Shown here: one piece after another, positions 42,595-52,380 of the stretch
Layout of the letters: every line of letters begins with the position of its first letter
How positions within the stretch are numbered: position 1 is the stretch's first letter
From: Lepidostoma basale
Lineage: Eukaryota > Arthropoda > Insecta > Trichoptera > Lepidostomatidae
Length of the DNA stretch: 64,000 nt
NCBI GenBank assembly: GCA_022606425.2
Contig: JAHDVF020001023.1
Span: 186,001-250,000 of the forward strand
Direction: 5' to 3'
The notes under the pieces: generated by a model
The model's database searches: none
Seen by the model: the letters and a program-made list of their open reading frames with translations, nothing else
What the model was told of the DNA's origin: nothing
Translations under genes and position numbers: made by a program

Positions 42595-43020
42595 TTAAGA
42601 AACTATTTATTGTTTCTTGAACTATGACGTAAAACTGGAAATCAAATAATTTTAACAAATAAAAACGTTTAAAAATAAAATCTTTTAAACGTCGTTTATG
42701 CATATGACATGTTTGTGGACATTTGATAATGGCTTAGTAATAATTAATACGAATGAAAACGTCAGTTTTCTAGAAGTTTTATTATATTTTATGGAAATGA
42801 CATGTTTTGCACTTTTAAGGCATTTTCAAATGTTTGATGAAAAATAATGTTTTTATTATATAATAATAAATTATAATTAAAACATTTGATAATGCCTTAG
42901 AAGGGTGAAACATGTCATTCCCTTAAAACTGACGTTTTCATTCGTATTAATTATTTAGTAAAGAGTTTTACACCATTGTTCAAGAAACAATAAATATGTC
43001 ATATCATATCATTTTCATTA
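42595..43020. repeat. HIR-C foldback, well preserved
   Basis: Inverted arms: AATGAAAACGTCAGTTTTCT, GGAAATGACATGTTTTGCAC on the left; GGGTGAAACATGTCATTCCC, ACTGACGTTTTCATTCGTAT and TGTTCAAGAAACAATAAATA on the right. The right arm holds UUGAUAA, stem GCCUU/AAGGG, GAAAC, AU, GUC (42885-42916), a hammerhead-like layout with two core changes (C3 to U, G8 to A). Confidence 0.75.
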
Positions 43021-43075
43021 AACATTTAACTTTCAGAAAACAGTCGTTTTTATTCACATTAATTAATCAATTATA

Positions 43076-43628
43076 TAATCTCTTCAAGGATCAATAAGAT
43101 GCTTTGGACACATGGAAAGAATGAATGACGAAAAAATGGTAAAAAAGTACATGTCAACGATGTTGATTGAACAAGTAATAGAGGAAGACCGAGATCAAAT
43201 AAATGAAATATTGAATGTCGGGCACGTGAGGAGTCGGATAAATCGACGTGCGTGCATGACATGATCTAGAACATAGGTTTCCAATATTTTCTGGGCCACC
43301 GCCCGCTTTACAAGAAAAATAAATGTTCAACGCCCCCCTCCCATAAAAGTTATTCCAAATATTTAAAATGATTGCAATACATAAAATAACAAAATAAACC
43401 AATATTTAAGTTTAATTTGCTTTATTAGTACCTACGTGATTAGCGTTTTTTTTTTTGTGTTTAGACCATTTTTTTTTATCTGCACACGATCTCTATTTTT
43501 ACTGGGTCTTCTACTGAAAGTCTCATGTCTCAAACGTCCACAAGGGGGCGTTATCGCTCACTTTGAGAACCTAGGATCTAGAATGTTGAGGAAGCTAGAA
43601 AAGTATGTCATATGTTAGTGAGTTAGTT
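43076..43628 (+). pseudogene. NL1 3' region interrupted by a hAT-type MITE
   Basis: Left half (43076-43271): LRCFGHMERMNDEKMVKKYM through to the RACMT region. Right half (43576-43628): GAATGTTGAGGAAGC to a decayed TTAGTGAGTTAG tail. The two are continuous once the insert is removed. Confidence 0.8.
43272..43575. mobile_element. hAT-type MITE, 304 bp, with 8-bp target duplication
   Basis: Flanked by ATCTAGAA at 43264-43271 and 43576-43583. Termini CATAGGTTTCCAAT and the inverse of CCTAGGTTCTCAAA pair at 10 of 14 positions. The C-start, the GGTTCTCAAA block and the 8-bp duplication fit hAT. The interior has ACGCCCCCCTCCC and CAAGGGGGCGTTATCG. A partial copy is at 60725-60893. Confidence 0.85.
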
Positions 43629-44190
43629 TAGAATCTCTTCCTTTCGAACAGATTCACAGTAATTTTCACTCAGCAAAATGGGTATTGCATCCTGTTGAGT
43701 TAAATATATTTGAATTCATGTGACGAGTTTGTTGTGGTTTTGAAGAATATATAGATTCCGGTACCAGCAATCAAAAAACTTGAAAACCGATCCGATGCTT
43801 GCTGAATACAATCGAAATTGTTTTAAACTCGTTCTCCTTTCAAGCTCCACTTTTTACGACTCTGGTCCATTATTCTCGATAGGGCCTCCGTTCCAAGAAT
43901 TATTGCAGGACCCAACAGGCCCATTGTTTTCCTTGATTTCATTTCGACGCGCATTTTTCATTTGATTGCCGCTTGCCGTAGAAGTTATAACTTATTATTT
44001 ATTCCGTGGCATCACAAAATTAACGAACCGAACCCTTCGCGCTAATGAAAATGCATTTAAGTGCAATGTACGAATAAACGATATTATTAAAATAGACCGA
44101 ATAAAACGTGGCACCTTGATGGTGTTACCACAATTAATATTCAAACCAGATATCTTGGGCCACTCTTTAATAAACAAGAAAATAAGCAAT
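43629..44190. other. Single-copy-looking DNA, nothing recognised
   Basis: Fairly complex sequence at 43740-44010 without supported coding potential. Confidence 0.4.
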
Positions 44191-44652
44191 TAACGCCGTC
44201 TCCCCGAAGGGGTAGGCAGAAAAAATGGACTGCCACACTTTTTTTTCCTGACATATTTCTATCGCTTCCTCAACATTCATACATCGTGTCATGCACGCGC
44301 GTCGATTTCTCTGACTCCTCACATGACCGACATTCAATATTTGATATATTTGATCGTGCCACGTTTTCCTCGGTCTTCCTCTATTTCTGGTTCCATTTAC
44401 ATCGTTAACATATAATTTTTTTACCATTCTTTCTTCATTCATTCTTTCCATATGAAAGTAGGATAATCAGGAAATCATTTCCATATGAAAGTAGGCAGTA
44501 GAAATAAGATCTCTTAGACGAATGTGTGGATACTCTGTGTATGATAGAGTGTCGAATGAAAATATAAGAAGTGAATGCGGTGCGAATGATGGTGTCATGA
44601 ACAAAATAATAAAAGGATCATTAAGATGGTTTGGATATAAGGAAAGAGTGAA
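44191..44652 (-). pseudogene. NL1 insertion with 5' inversion (twin priming)
   Basis: Bases 44191-44454 are a minus-strand NL1 3' end (MERMNEERMVKKLYVNDVNG to the stop and TAA tail). Bases 44490-44652 are plus-strand and carry the directly preceding part (VEIRSLRRMCGYSVYDRVSN to SLRWFGYKERVN). The two pieces meet at the same consensus position. A repeated TTCCATATGAAAGTAGG sits at the junction. Confidence 0.85.
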
Positions 44653-44659
44653 TAAGCAT

Positions 44660-45112
44660 TTATATTTATTGAAAAATGTGTATAAGAGTGTCGAATGAAA
44701 ATATAAGAAGTGAATGCGGTGCGAATGAATATGTTATGAACAAAATAATAAAAGAAACATTAAGATGGTTGAAACATTAAGATGGAAAGAATGAATGAAG
44801 AAAGAAAAGTAATAAAAGTATTCGTTAACGATAGTAACGGAACTAGAAATAGAGGAAGGCTGAAAGAAAAAAAAAAGATAACTAGTAAAAGAGGAGAAAT
44901 AGAAAAATGAGAAGAAGAAGGAAGGGACGATCAAATTAATCAAATATTGAATGTCGGCCACGTGAGAAATTGAAGTGCGTACATGACAATATGTAGTATG
45001 TATTAACAGTGTGAATACAAAAATGAAGATTGGGTTTTTTTTTTCAGGAAAGAATAGTTTGGCTGTCCTTCGTTTCTGCCTAATCATTGAAGGAGACGGC
45101 GTGATGATTAGT
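44660..45112 (+). pseudogene. NL1 3' region, heavily mutated
   Basis: RVSNENIRSECGANEYVMNK, then several indels, GRPR region replaced by AAAGAAAAAAAAAAGATAA, DQINQILNVGHV, and the end AGGAGACGGCGTGATGATTA. Purine-rich expansions near 44860-44930. Confidence 0.75.
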
Positions 45113-45114
45113 TC

Positions 45115-45275
45115 ATTTATTATTACTCGAACACTCTACGTGAGGCGAAACATGTCATTCACATTCGTAAGTAACATGTTTCGCCTTACAAAGGCATTAT
45201 TAAATGCCTCATTAGACATTCAAAAACAAGACAACATTATAACACCGATGTTTTCATTCTTATTAATTAGATATT
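45115..45275. repeat. HIR-C remnant with palindromic core
   Basis: GAGGCGAAACATGTCATTCA and AACATGTTTCGCCTTACAAA face each other around a 17-bp spacer; the outer arm CGATGTTTTCATTCTTATTA remains on the right. Confidence 0.65.
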
Positions 45276-46140
45276 GTTTTAGTTTGTATATTTGTATGGA
45301 TTGTTTTAATTTGTACATTCTAAACTGGGTTCCTGTAATCTATGACAAAAACGCGCAAGTAGTGTGGAGACCTAAGGTTTTAAAGTGAAGTGAAGTTAAA
45401 GTCAAACTCAATGCGGTGTTCATTTACTTACTCCCACAACCTTTAATCTTAAGAGTAGTAACTATTTAATTTGCTTATTAAATTTTCCGTTAGTTGATTA
45501 TCTTTTGTACACAGCTACCCAGCTATGAAATTTACGAGTTCCACATATAACATCTTGGATTCAAAAACAATGATTCGATTTAACGCCACGCAATGATGCT
45601 GTGTCTATCTATTATTCTCTTCCATAAAATGTTTATTTACAGTAATTTTCCAATACGCACACATTTGTGTTTTATGCGAGCAGTTGCAATTTAAAATAAT
45701 GAGAGCAGTTTTAATACAACACGTTTTCTAGGAAAATCCATTAAATCAGTTTTCACATAAAATTGAATGATCATGCAAGGGTACTTGGAGTACATATCTT
45801 CATCGCATTAAAATTATTTGATGATTGTTTTTATGAATCCGGTTTATACTCATATTGTTCTCCTGATGATGTCGAAAGAAATAAATTGAATTATTTAAAC
45901 AAATATAACTACTTTCTTCTATGTTCGCCATACTTTGTGTTGTAGATGTTATATTTGTCTTTTTCTTTTTTAACACTTTGTATATACTACACTAACTTTT
46001 AAAGAAATTAAAATTAAATATCAGACATGTTTCGGATAGGGTAGGATGTAGATGGGACAAGACTAGGAAGAAGAAGAAGATGTTTAATAACCACAACTAT
46101 ATCCATGCTATTACAAACTAACCGACATACATAAATACTC
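45276..46140. other. Mostly unrecognised; small GAAGAAGAAG tail at 46060
   Basis: Bases 46025-46082 end with CTAGGAAGAAGAAGAAGATG and look like a tiny non-LTR 3' tail. The rest shows nothing. Confidence 0.4.
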
Positions 46141-46349
46141 TTTTGACCATTATTTCTTCATTTATTCTTTCTATGTGTCCAAACCATCTTAATGATCATT
46201 TCATAATTTCGTTCATTACACTTTCATTCACACTGAATTCACATCTTCTATTTGCATGCGATACTCTATCATGTATAATTACAATTATTATTATTATTAC
46301 TATTATTATTATTATTATTATTGTTATTATTATTATTATTACTATTATT

Positions 46350-46402
<53 letters not shown>

Positions 46403-46720
46403 TATTACTATTATTATTTTGTTGAAGAGCTCTTTACATCATTACAGCGCGAGGAAAATCGATGTAAAGGGTAAAGCTATCATATTTATTTTCATAATAT
46501 TTGATAGGATAATAGTAATATAATCTATCACCATTTAATTGTCACGTAAATGCTGCACCAGACCAAAGACAGCTTGACAATCACGCTGCCATCGCCGTGA
46601 ATCGAACCCGAGACCTTCGGGGTGGCTATCAAAGCACTTATCATTTGGCCACAAAGGCTCTGATTTCTACTGCATTTTGTCTACTTTCATCCATTAACTC
46701 TTTATTACTTTCATCCCCAT
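46141..46720 (-). pseudogene. NL1 internal fragment split by SINE-T
   Basis: Minus-strand NL1 at 46141-46275 (WFGHIERMNEE to RVSHAN equivalent) resumes at about 46663-46705 with the complement of INAVEI. Between them lies SINE-T with its ATT tail. Confidence 0.72.
46277..46662 (-). mobile_element. SINE-T with tail B and expanded ATT array
   Basis: The plus strand begins with an ATT array (46277-46419), then TTGTTGAAGAGCTCTTTACA (tail B), body TCACCATTTAATTGTCACG, B-box complement CCGTGAATCGAACCCGAGAC and A-box complement. The array is the SINE's own 3' tail, also seen short at 11031. Confidence 0.83.
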
Positions 46721-46765
46721 ACAAGTGAAAATAATCGTAATCATAAATGCAGGAATGCTGCAACT

Positions 46766-46972
46766 GTTATATTGGCCGAGCCATAGAGGACTCCCTCCGC
46801 TTACCCGAAGCTGTTATAGGCGCAGCGGCACCTTTCGTCAGCTTCACTCGTGCACTCCTTAGGCCCGTCCCCCGTCCATGCGGGACTTACGTTAAAAAAA
46901 AATAATGATAATAATAATATATGTATATTTGCAACCAAGGGGGGCCCAGACCACATTTAAGCTACGCTACTC
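46766..46972 (-). mobile_element. RepZ copy without the AT arrays
   Basis: On the plus strand: GGCCGAGCCATAGAGGACTC, CGCTTACCCGAAGCTGTTAT, AGGCCCGTCCCCCGTCCATG, CGGGACTTACGTTAAAAAAA, short AT-rich core, CAACCAAGGGGGGCCCAGAC, ACATTTAAGCTACGC. It also holds GCACCTTTCGTCAGCTTCAC, absent from the 32.7 kb copy but present at 48.9 kb. Confidence 0.78.
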
Positions 46973-47290
46973 TCAATACACAATTGAAATATAAATCATA
47001 TATATTAGAGAAAGAATAAAAAAGAAATAATTAACAGCAGGAGGCACAGGAGGGAGGGAGGAGACAAAGTGCATGATGGGGGAAAAAAAGGAAATTTATT
47101 TTATATGTGGAAAAGGGAAGGTAACATAAAAAGTTTATACTATTATATATATATTTAAGAGAAGAAAAATAATGCAATTGAACTAAGGAGGAGGAGGAGG
47201 AAGAGGTCCGGCATTGCGAATCAGTCTCCTCCCCCCCCCCCCTCCAGCAAGATAATCGGCACCCCCTCAAAGGGGCAAGAATGCTGCATC
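46973..47290. other. Purine-rich stretch with C run
   Basis: GGAGGAGGAGGAGGAAGAGG and a run of ten C (47230-47240). No gene recognised. Confidence 0.45.
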
Positions 47291-47655
47291 TCTATTATGG
47301 TGCAGGCGCTGAAACTAATACGTAGCCATCGGAGTGGAATAAGAGTGTTTGAGCGAGCGTGATAGTTTATTTTCCAGCCGGTTCAACTTTCACAGCTCCT
47401 GGCTTGGGTAAACCGATATTTTAAAAACGTGCCAAAGGGTATCGGAGGCCATTGAAAACGTATTTTTCTGGAATCGATCCCGGATCGCGGTATCGGGTGT
47501 CATAAAGCCAACAGACGAGAGGCAAAACACGACAAGTCATGCGGTTAATCGGCGTTGGAAATTTTTCGCTATTTATAATGAAGAGTCATTCGTTCGACTA
47601 AAACGAAGTCGCCAACCTGAAACATGACGATTTTTTTTATGAATAGAAACATGTT
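47291..47655. other. Single-copy-looking DNA, nothing recognised
   Basis: Moderate GC, complex sequence, no supported frame. Confidence 0.4.
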
Positions 47656-47659
47656 TTTT

Positions 47660-48060
47660 TTATATATATAAACTAATGCGTTAACACTGTGAAATTCCAT
47701 AATGACGAATATTTTCATGAATTAAAATACTGTTTTTTCCACTTTTGAGTTTATTTTTCTCGATATGTTTCAAAGGGTCTACATCTTTATCATCGGGAGA
47801 ACGATATAAACTCGTATTTCTTCCAATGATGAAGGTGTAAAACCTTTGAAACTTGTCGAGAAAAACAAACTCAAAATTGGAAAAAATACTGTTTTTTTAT
47901 CCTATCTTATGATCAAGGTCCAAAACGTATTAAATATATCGAGAAAAATAAACTCAAAATCGAAAAAAAAAAAACAGGGTTTTAATTCATGAAAATATTC
48001 GTCATTATGGAATTTCACAATGTTAACGGCTTAAGTTTACCGGAGTTTAAACTTGATGCA
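47660..48060. repeat. HIR-B foldback with hammerhead-like remnants
   Basis: Outer arms GCGTTAACACTGTGAAATTC / GAATTTCACAATGTTAACG style. Left core (minus, 47758-47799): CUC, CCGAUGA, U, AAAG/CUUU stem, GAAAC, AU, AUC, GAG. Middle core (plus, 47822-47861): CAAUGA, GAAGG/CCUUU stem, GAAAC, UU, GUC, GAG. A third partial plus core near 47900-47950 suggests one arm was duplicated. Confidence 0.7.
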
Positions 48061-48211
48061 GTAAGTGAATCGAATTTACTTGAATTAAAAATCATTTCTC
48101 TATCTCTCTCAATAATAGCTGAAAGCAGCATTTTAATGCTCAAAATCTTTTAAATGTTTTAACACAGAAATTTAAAAAATGTTAAATCAAGACCGAATAC
48201 GTTAATTAATA

Positions 48212-48396
48212 ATTCGATCGAAGTGTGGTGGGAGATGCCTATTGGTGGCGATGAGGTTCGCAACCCATCACACCGCGTCTCCCGCGGGGTGAAAAGAAAA
48301 GGATGGAGTGCCGCATCGGTTAAAATTTGACAGTCCATTCCTTCTGCCTACCATTTCGGGGAGACGGCGTGATGGTTAGTTAGTTAGTTAGTTAGT
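48212..48396 (+). mobile_element. SINE-R, near full length
   Basis: GTGGTGGGAGATGCCTATTG, GGTGGCGATGAGGTTCGCAA, CACCGCGTCTCCCGCGGGGT, GGATGGAGTGCCGCATCGGT, then CGGGGAGACGGCGTGATGG and a four-unit TTAG tail. Confidence 0.83.
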
Positions 48397-48744
48397 TCAC
48401 CAAAATGACATGCGGTGGAAAAACAATAGAATTAAAATAAATGTCTTAAGTTGATAATATCATATAACCCAAAACATGAAGTTTTAAAAAAAATCCCTCA
48501 AAATGTAATTAAACTTCTAAAAAAAAAATTCATCGATATTTAGTATGCAGTTTTACAACCTTCATCAAGGAACAATAAACTAAGAGTATCAATTGATTTG
48601 TAATTAAACATGTAAACCGATCTTATTTTCCTATAAAATAAGTTTTATTTAGCATCTGCAAATTAAAATGTGATAAGTATTTGTTTACTACACAATTACT
48701 TTTTCATAGTGTGGATAAAAACATCTTATGATCGACTAATAATA
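48397..48744. other. Mostly unrecognised; HIR-C outer end at 48535-48590
   Basis: GTATGCAGTTTTACAACCTT and CAAGGAACAATAAACT match the HIR-C outer end in inverse orientation. Confidence 0.5.
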
Positions 48745-49110
48745 CGAATGCACGCCTGATTTTATAAGTTTTATTATATTTTATATTTAACTTGCTATGC
48801 CATTAAATGTGGCCTGGATACCCTTTTGCTTTTTTTCTGGAATGGTGCGATATCCAGCTTATGTATGTCCGGCGTGGATGGAAGGAGGACCTAGGGATTG
48901 TTTGAGCGAAGCTGACGAAGGGGCGCCGCTGCGTTCTATAATAGCTTCGGGTAAGCGGCGGAAAACCTTATATTTCGCCTTGCTTATGTATCATCAAATT
49001 TTGTCGTTTATCAAACGTTTAATAATGCCTTAAATTAAATGTTTTGTTTTTGGGATAAGTTTCGTCTTAAAAGGGCTTCGTTAAATAAATTTCTATCGTG
49101 TGATTGTTAA
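48745..49110. repeat. HIR-C foldback containing a RepZ-related piece
   Basis: HIR-C arms (ACGCCTGATTTTATAAGTTT on the left, TTAATAATGCCTTAAATTAA on the right) enclose about 48815-48985, where GAAGCTGACGAAGGGGCGCC and AGCTTCGGGTAAGCGGCGGA match RepZ. Confidence 0.62.
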
Positions 49111-49438
49111 TATTCAATAAAATTAATTATTTAAAAACTTACTGCAATTTATATAAGTAATAAGTTAAACATAAAAAAGGTTGCTGTTACTGGCGACCTC
49201 CGCGATCTCACGCTTTTCAATTACTTAATCTTCGAAGCGAAATAATTTAACTTATTCCACCTGGATTCAAGTTTACATCCCAGAAAACTCAAAAGTCGTT
49301 TCTTCCACTGTGCATTATTTGAAATTCGATCGATCAAAGGGGCCAAAAATATAAATATAAAATTTGTTTGAATGTAAATATAACTTTTTTGTTTAAATAT
49401 AATTTTTTTTTTAAATTTAAACTGACAAATGAACACAA
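49111..49438. other. No recognised feature
   Basis: AT-rich; nothing supported. Confidence 0.4.
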
Positions 49439-49850
49439 GAGGCCACTAGGACAAGAGTGGTCTAACCAACATTTTTTGAAAAATTGAGTTACCGGTCTAA
49501 CCCACACCTATTTGTGACCTACTATAAAAGAAAAATTAATCTAACCACCATTTCCAAGTGGAAACATAGATATCGCCATAAATACTTATTTTGCTCTGAC
49601 AAAAAATCAAAATACATGGAGTCAAATGTGGTCTATTATAAGTAACCATTAAAAAATATACTTAAACTTTATATTTCCCAATATTTCAAAATACTATTCT
49701 AAAGACATTCACTAAACAAACAAGGTTTATCATTAAAGAAGACCCACCCATATAGTTTTAAAAAAAATGGTGAAAAAACGTCAAATTTTCAATCGCATTT
49801 ATCTCCATTGTCTAAATTTGGGGTTAGACCACTCTTGCCCTGGCGGCCTC
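49439..49850. mobile_element. MITE with about 30-bp terminal inverted repeats
   Basis: Left GAGGCCACTAGGACAAGAGT then GGTCTAACC; right is the inverse (GGTTAGACCACTCTTGCCCT, GGCGGCCTC). The interior includes further GGTCTAACC-type motifs at 49492-49545. No clear target duplication; superfamily unknown. Confidence 0.75.
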
Positions 49851-50205
49851 ACATAGTTAAATAACAAAACATTTCTGTGCAGTATATTATTTTCACAACA
49901 TTTTTTTTTAAGAATCAATTGGTAGAATCAGTTCTAAAACAATTTTTAGAGAATTTTTTTTATTTTTATCAGAAAAGCATCACATTATAAATGTCTGTAA
50001 ATATATACAATAAATAATTCAATTATAACGTACTCCAATTTATCACGTCCTTATATGAGTTAAAATAAGAAACGTAAGATATATTTCTATAGATAATTGA
50101 TGTTGCATTTACCGAATACATGTTTAAAAATTTGACAACAAATTAATATCTAAACTTTACTATAAAGCCATTGATTTGTGGTGTGACTGTGAGAGAGTAA
50201 AACTG
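49851..50205. other. No recognised feature
   Basis: AT-rich; nothing supported. Confidence 0.4.
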
Positions 50206-50221
50206 ATACGTTTTACTTCCT

Positions 50222-50254
50222 CACCCTGACGATCGGGAGCGAAACCGGTTGGTG
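50222..50254 (+). ncRNA. HIR-F hammerhead-like motif, compact
   Basis: CACC (50222-50225), CUGACGA (50226-50232), an 8-base UCGGGAGC, GAAAC (50241-50245), CG, GUU (50248-50250), GGUG (50251-50254). Stem I (CACC/GGUG) is perfect, stem III is the minimal AC/GU around CG, and all core boxes fit CUGANGA and GAAA. Stem II is only one or two pairs, which is weak. AAATAAAG follows shortly, as in HIR-A. Confidence 0.5.
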
Positions 50255-50288
50255 TTACCAAATAAAGTGGTGTAAATACAAATTACTA

Positions 50289-50690
50289 AAGGTGGTGAAT
50301 TGTACGTATGAGGTATGCATGCGAAATGATCTGATGATGAATGTTAATAAGTCCAAGGTAATGATTTTTGAAAAGGAAGAAACCATGACAGTCTGCAACA
50401 TTAGAGTTCGTGATGAATGAAGAATAAATGGTAAAAAAATTATATGTTAATGATGTCAGTGGAACCAGACATAGAGGAAGACCGAGGAAAACGTGGCACA
50501 ATCAAATAAATCAAATATTGAATGTCGGCCATGTGAGGAGTCAGAGAAATCGACGCGCGTGCATGACACGATGTATGAATGTTGAGGAAGCGAGAGAAAT
50601 ATGTCAGGAAAGAAAAGTGTGGCAGTCCATTCTTTCTGCCTACCCCTCCGGGGAGACGGCGTGATGGTTAGTTAGTTAGTTAGTTAGTAT
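50289..50690 (+). pseudogene. NL1 copy with large internal deletion
   Basis: YEVCMRNDLMMNVNKSKVMI and FEKEETMTVCNI (RT palm after the catalytic box) join directly to EERMVKKLYVNDVSGTRHRG, RPRKTWHNQINQILNVGHVR, AREICQERKVWQSILSAYPS, GETA, stop and a TTAGTTAGTTAG tail. About 130 codons are missing. The 3' half is an almost perfect consensus and gives the reference sequence for the NL1 end. Confidence 0.88.
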
Positions 50691-51240
50691 TATTATTTTA
50701 TTTAAATTAATATCTATTTACAAGTTGATTGGATGTAATTTTTTTTTTTTAAATGTTACATAAATCAAAACTTCTTTGCATTCGTTTTTTTTTCTGTATT
50801 ATAAATAATCTTTAATTTCAATTTATTAATAAAAAAAACATTAACATCTCAGGAAAATAAATCCAAATCGTTTACAATTAGAGTTCTTGGACTTCGTTAT
50901 ACCTGAAGTTAAATACTGGTTGAATTAAAATGAGAAAAAAAATCAAGAGATACCAGATAATAGATATTTGCTTCATTTAAAGAGAAAGAACGTTTTAAAA
51001 AATCTAGTATTTCCCAGCTTAAAAATGTGTGGTATTTATCCAAGGATGTGTCGAAGCCATGTTTTTGTACCCGACCGCTTCCAGAGATGCTTCGCGTCCT
51101 TCACATCGCATAACTATGACCCTTAAGGACAAATAGTCTCAAATGACGTAATATGAAAACCCTTACATAATACATACTAACAAAACCATATCTTTTAAAA
51201 TTACAAGACATAATTTAAAAAATTACATAAAAACATTTTT
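50691..51240. other. No recognised feature
   Basis: AT-rich; nothing supported. Confidence 0.4.
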
Positions 51241-51400
51241 TTCTCTGTTGAATAGCTCTTTGCATCATTATAGCGCGATAGATATAAAGATTCTCATAAC
51301 GTTTAAATAGCTAATTTATCGCCATTTTATTGTCACGGGAATTCTATACCTGACCAAACATCAGGTCATCGCGGAGAATCGAACCCGGGATCCTCAGTGA
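51241..51400 (-). mobile_element. SINE-T with tail B, decayed
   Basis: CTGTTGAATAGCTCTTTGCA (tail B), TTATCGCCATTTTATTGTCA (body), GGAGAATCGAACCCGGGATC (B-box complement). The head is truncated. Confidence 0.75.
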
Positions 51401-51499
51401 GACACTTAATTCCCTCATTCTATTTTTATCATTATAAACTACGCTTGAAACTAGCTTAACGTATTATTATTATCTTCTTCTTCTTTGCTAGCCTTCTTA

Positions 51500-51945
51500 T
51501 TATTATATGAAATAGAAATTGAGGAAGGCCGAGGAAAACGTGGCACGATCAAATCAACGGCGACCTTCGTGGCAGAGTGGTAAGAGCTCTGATTCCCATT
51601 CCGAAGGTTCTGGGTTCGATTCCCGGCGATGGCAGTGTGATTGTCACACTGTCTTTGGTCTGGCGTAGTATTCTCGTGACAATAAAATGGCGATAGATTG
51701 GCTACCTGTCACATGACACGAGAATCAACATATCAGCTTAAACAAATTGTATACTGTAATTGGGTTCAAGCGACCTGTTGTATATGTAAAAAAAAAATCA
51801 AATATTGAATGTCGTTCACGTGAGGAGTCGGAGAAATCGACGTGCGTGCATGACAAGATGTATGAATGTCAGGACAGAACTGTGCGGTGTTCCATTATTT
51901 CTGCCTACTCCTCCGGGGAGACGGTGTAATGGTTAGTTAGTTAGT
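51500..51945 (+). pseudogene. NL1 3' end interrupted by SINE-T
   Basis: RGRPRKTWHDQI region at 51505-51557, then the SINE, then QILNVVHVRSRRNRRACMTR at 51797 on, ending TTAGTTAGTTAGTTG. A deletion shortens the ARE-region. Confidence 0.8.
51558..51794 (+). mobile_element. SINE-T, full-length reference copy, with target duplication
   Basis: 237 bp flanked by AAATCAA (51551-51557 and 51795-51801). Head CGACCTTCGTGGCAGAGTGG (A-box), B-box GGGTTCGATTCCCGGCGATG, body with an inverted pair (ATTCTCGTGAC / GTCACATGACACGAGAAT), tail A (TACTGTAATTGGGTTCAAGC) and a poly(A) of about nine. RNA polymerase III promoter boxes are intact, so it could be transcribed. Confidence 0.9.
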
Positions 51946-52005
51946 TAGTTGATTTAATATGGAGTTTTTATATATCATTGTTCAAGAAACAATAAACAAA
52001 CGTAA
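51946..52005 (-). repeat. HIR-C outer end
   Basis: ATATGGAGTTTTTATATATC and TGTTCAAGAAACAATAAAC; single end only. Confidence 0.55.
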
Positions 52006-52380
52006 ACACTGTAAATAAATGTCTTCTACCCTTTTACCTGTGTCTCGTAAATAAATTACTGTGTGTTTGTATTATATACGATAAAACTAGACGTAATAAA
52101 GATGTGTTTAATTAATTCAATGGTTATCTCACCGCGTTATAAACAAAAGACCAACGATTTCCTTAATATTATTCAAGAAATGTCTAATAACAATTTCATT
52201 CCACTTTCTCTGACTACGATCCAATGCCACCTTCTTTTCAGTTCCAATTAATACTTTAATCAGAATGTTAACAGCGGCCGAGCGGATCTTCGGATCAACC
52301 GGTTTCATATACAGTGGCGCAGCTATAATTTGTCATTCGGGAGTTACTACCACAAGCAACACGAGCGATGAAAACAATTC
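52006..52380. other. No recognised feature
   Basis: Nothing supported. Confidence 0.4.

Noticed and set aside
46143..46523. Plus-strand frames rich in Ile or Tyr
   Set aside because: Artefact of the ATT array at the end of a SINE copy; the real signal is on the minus strand.
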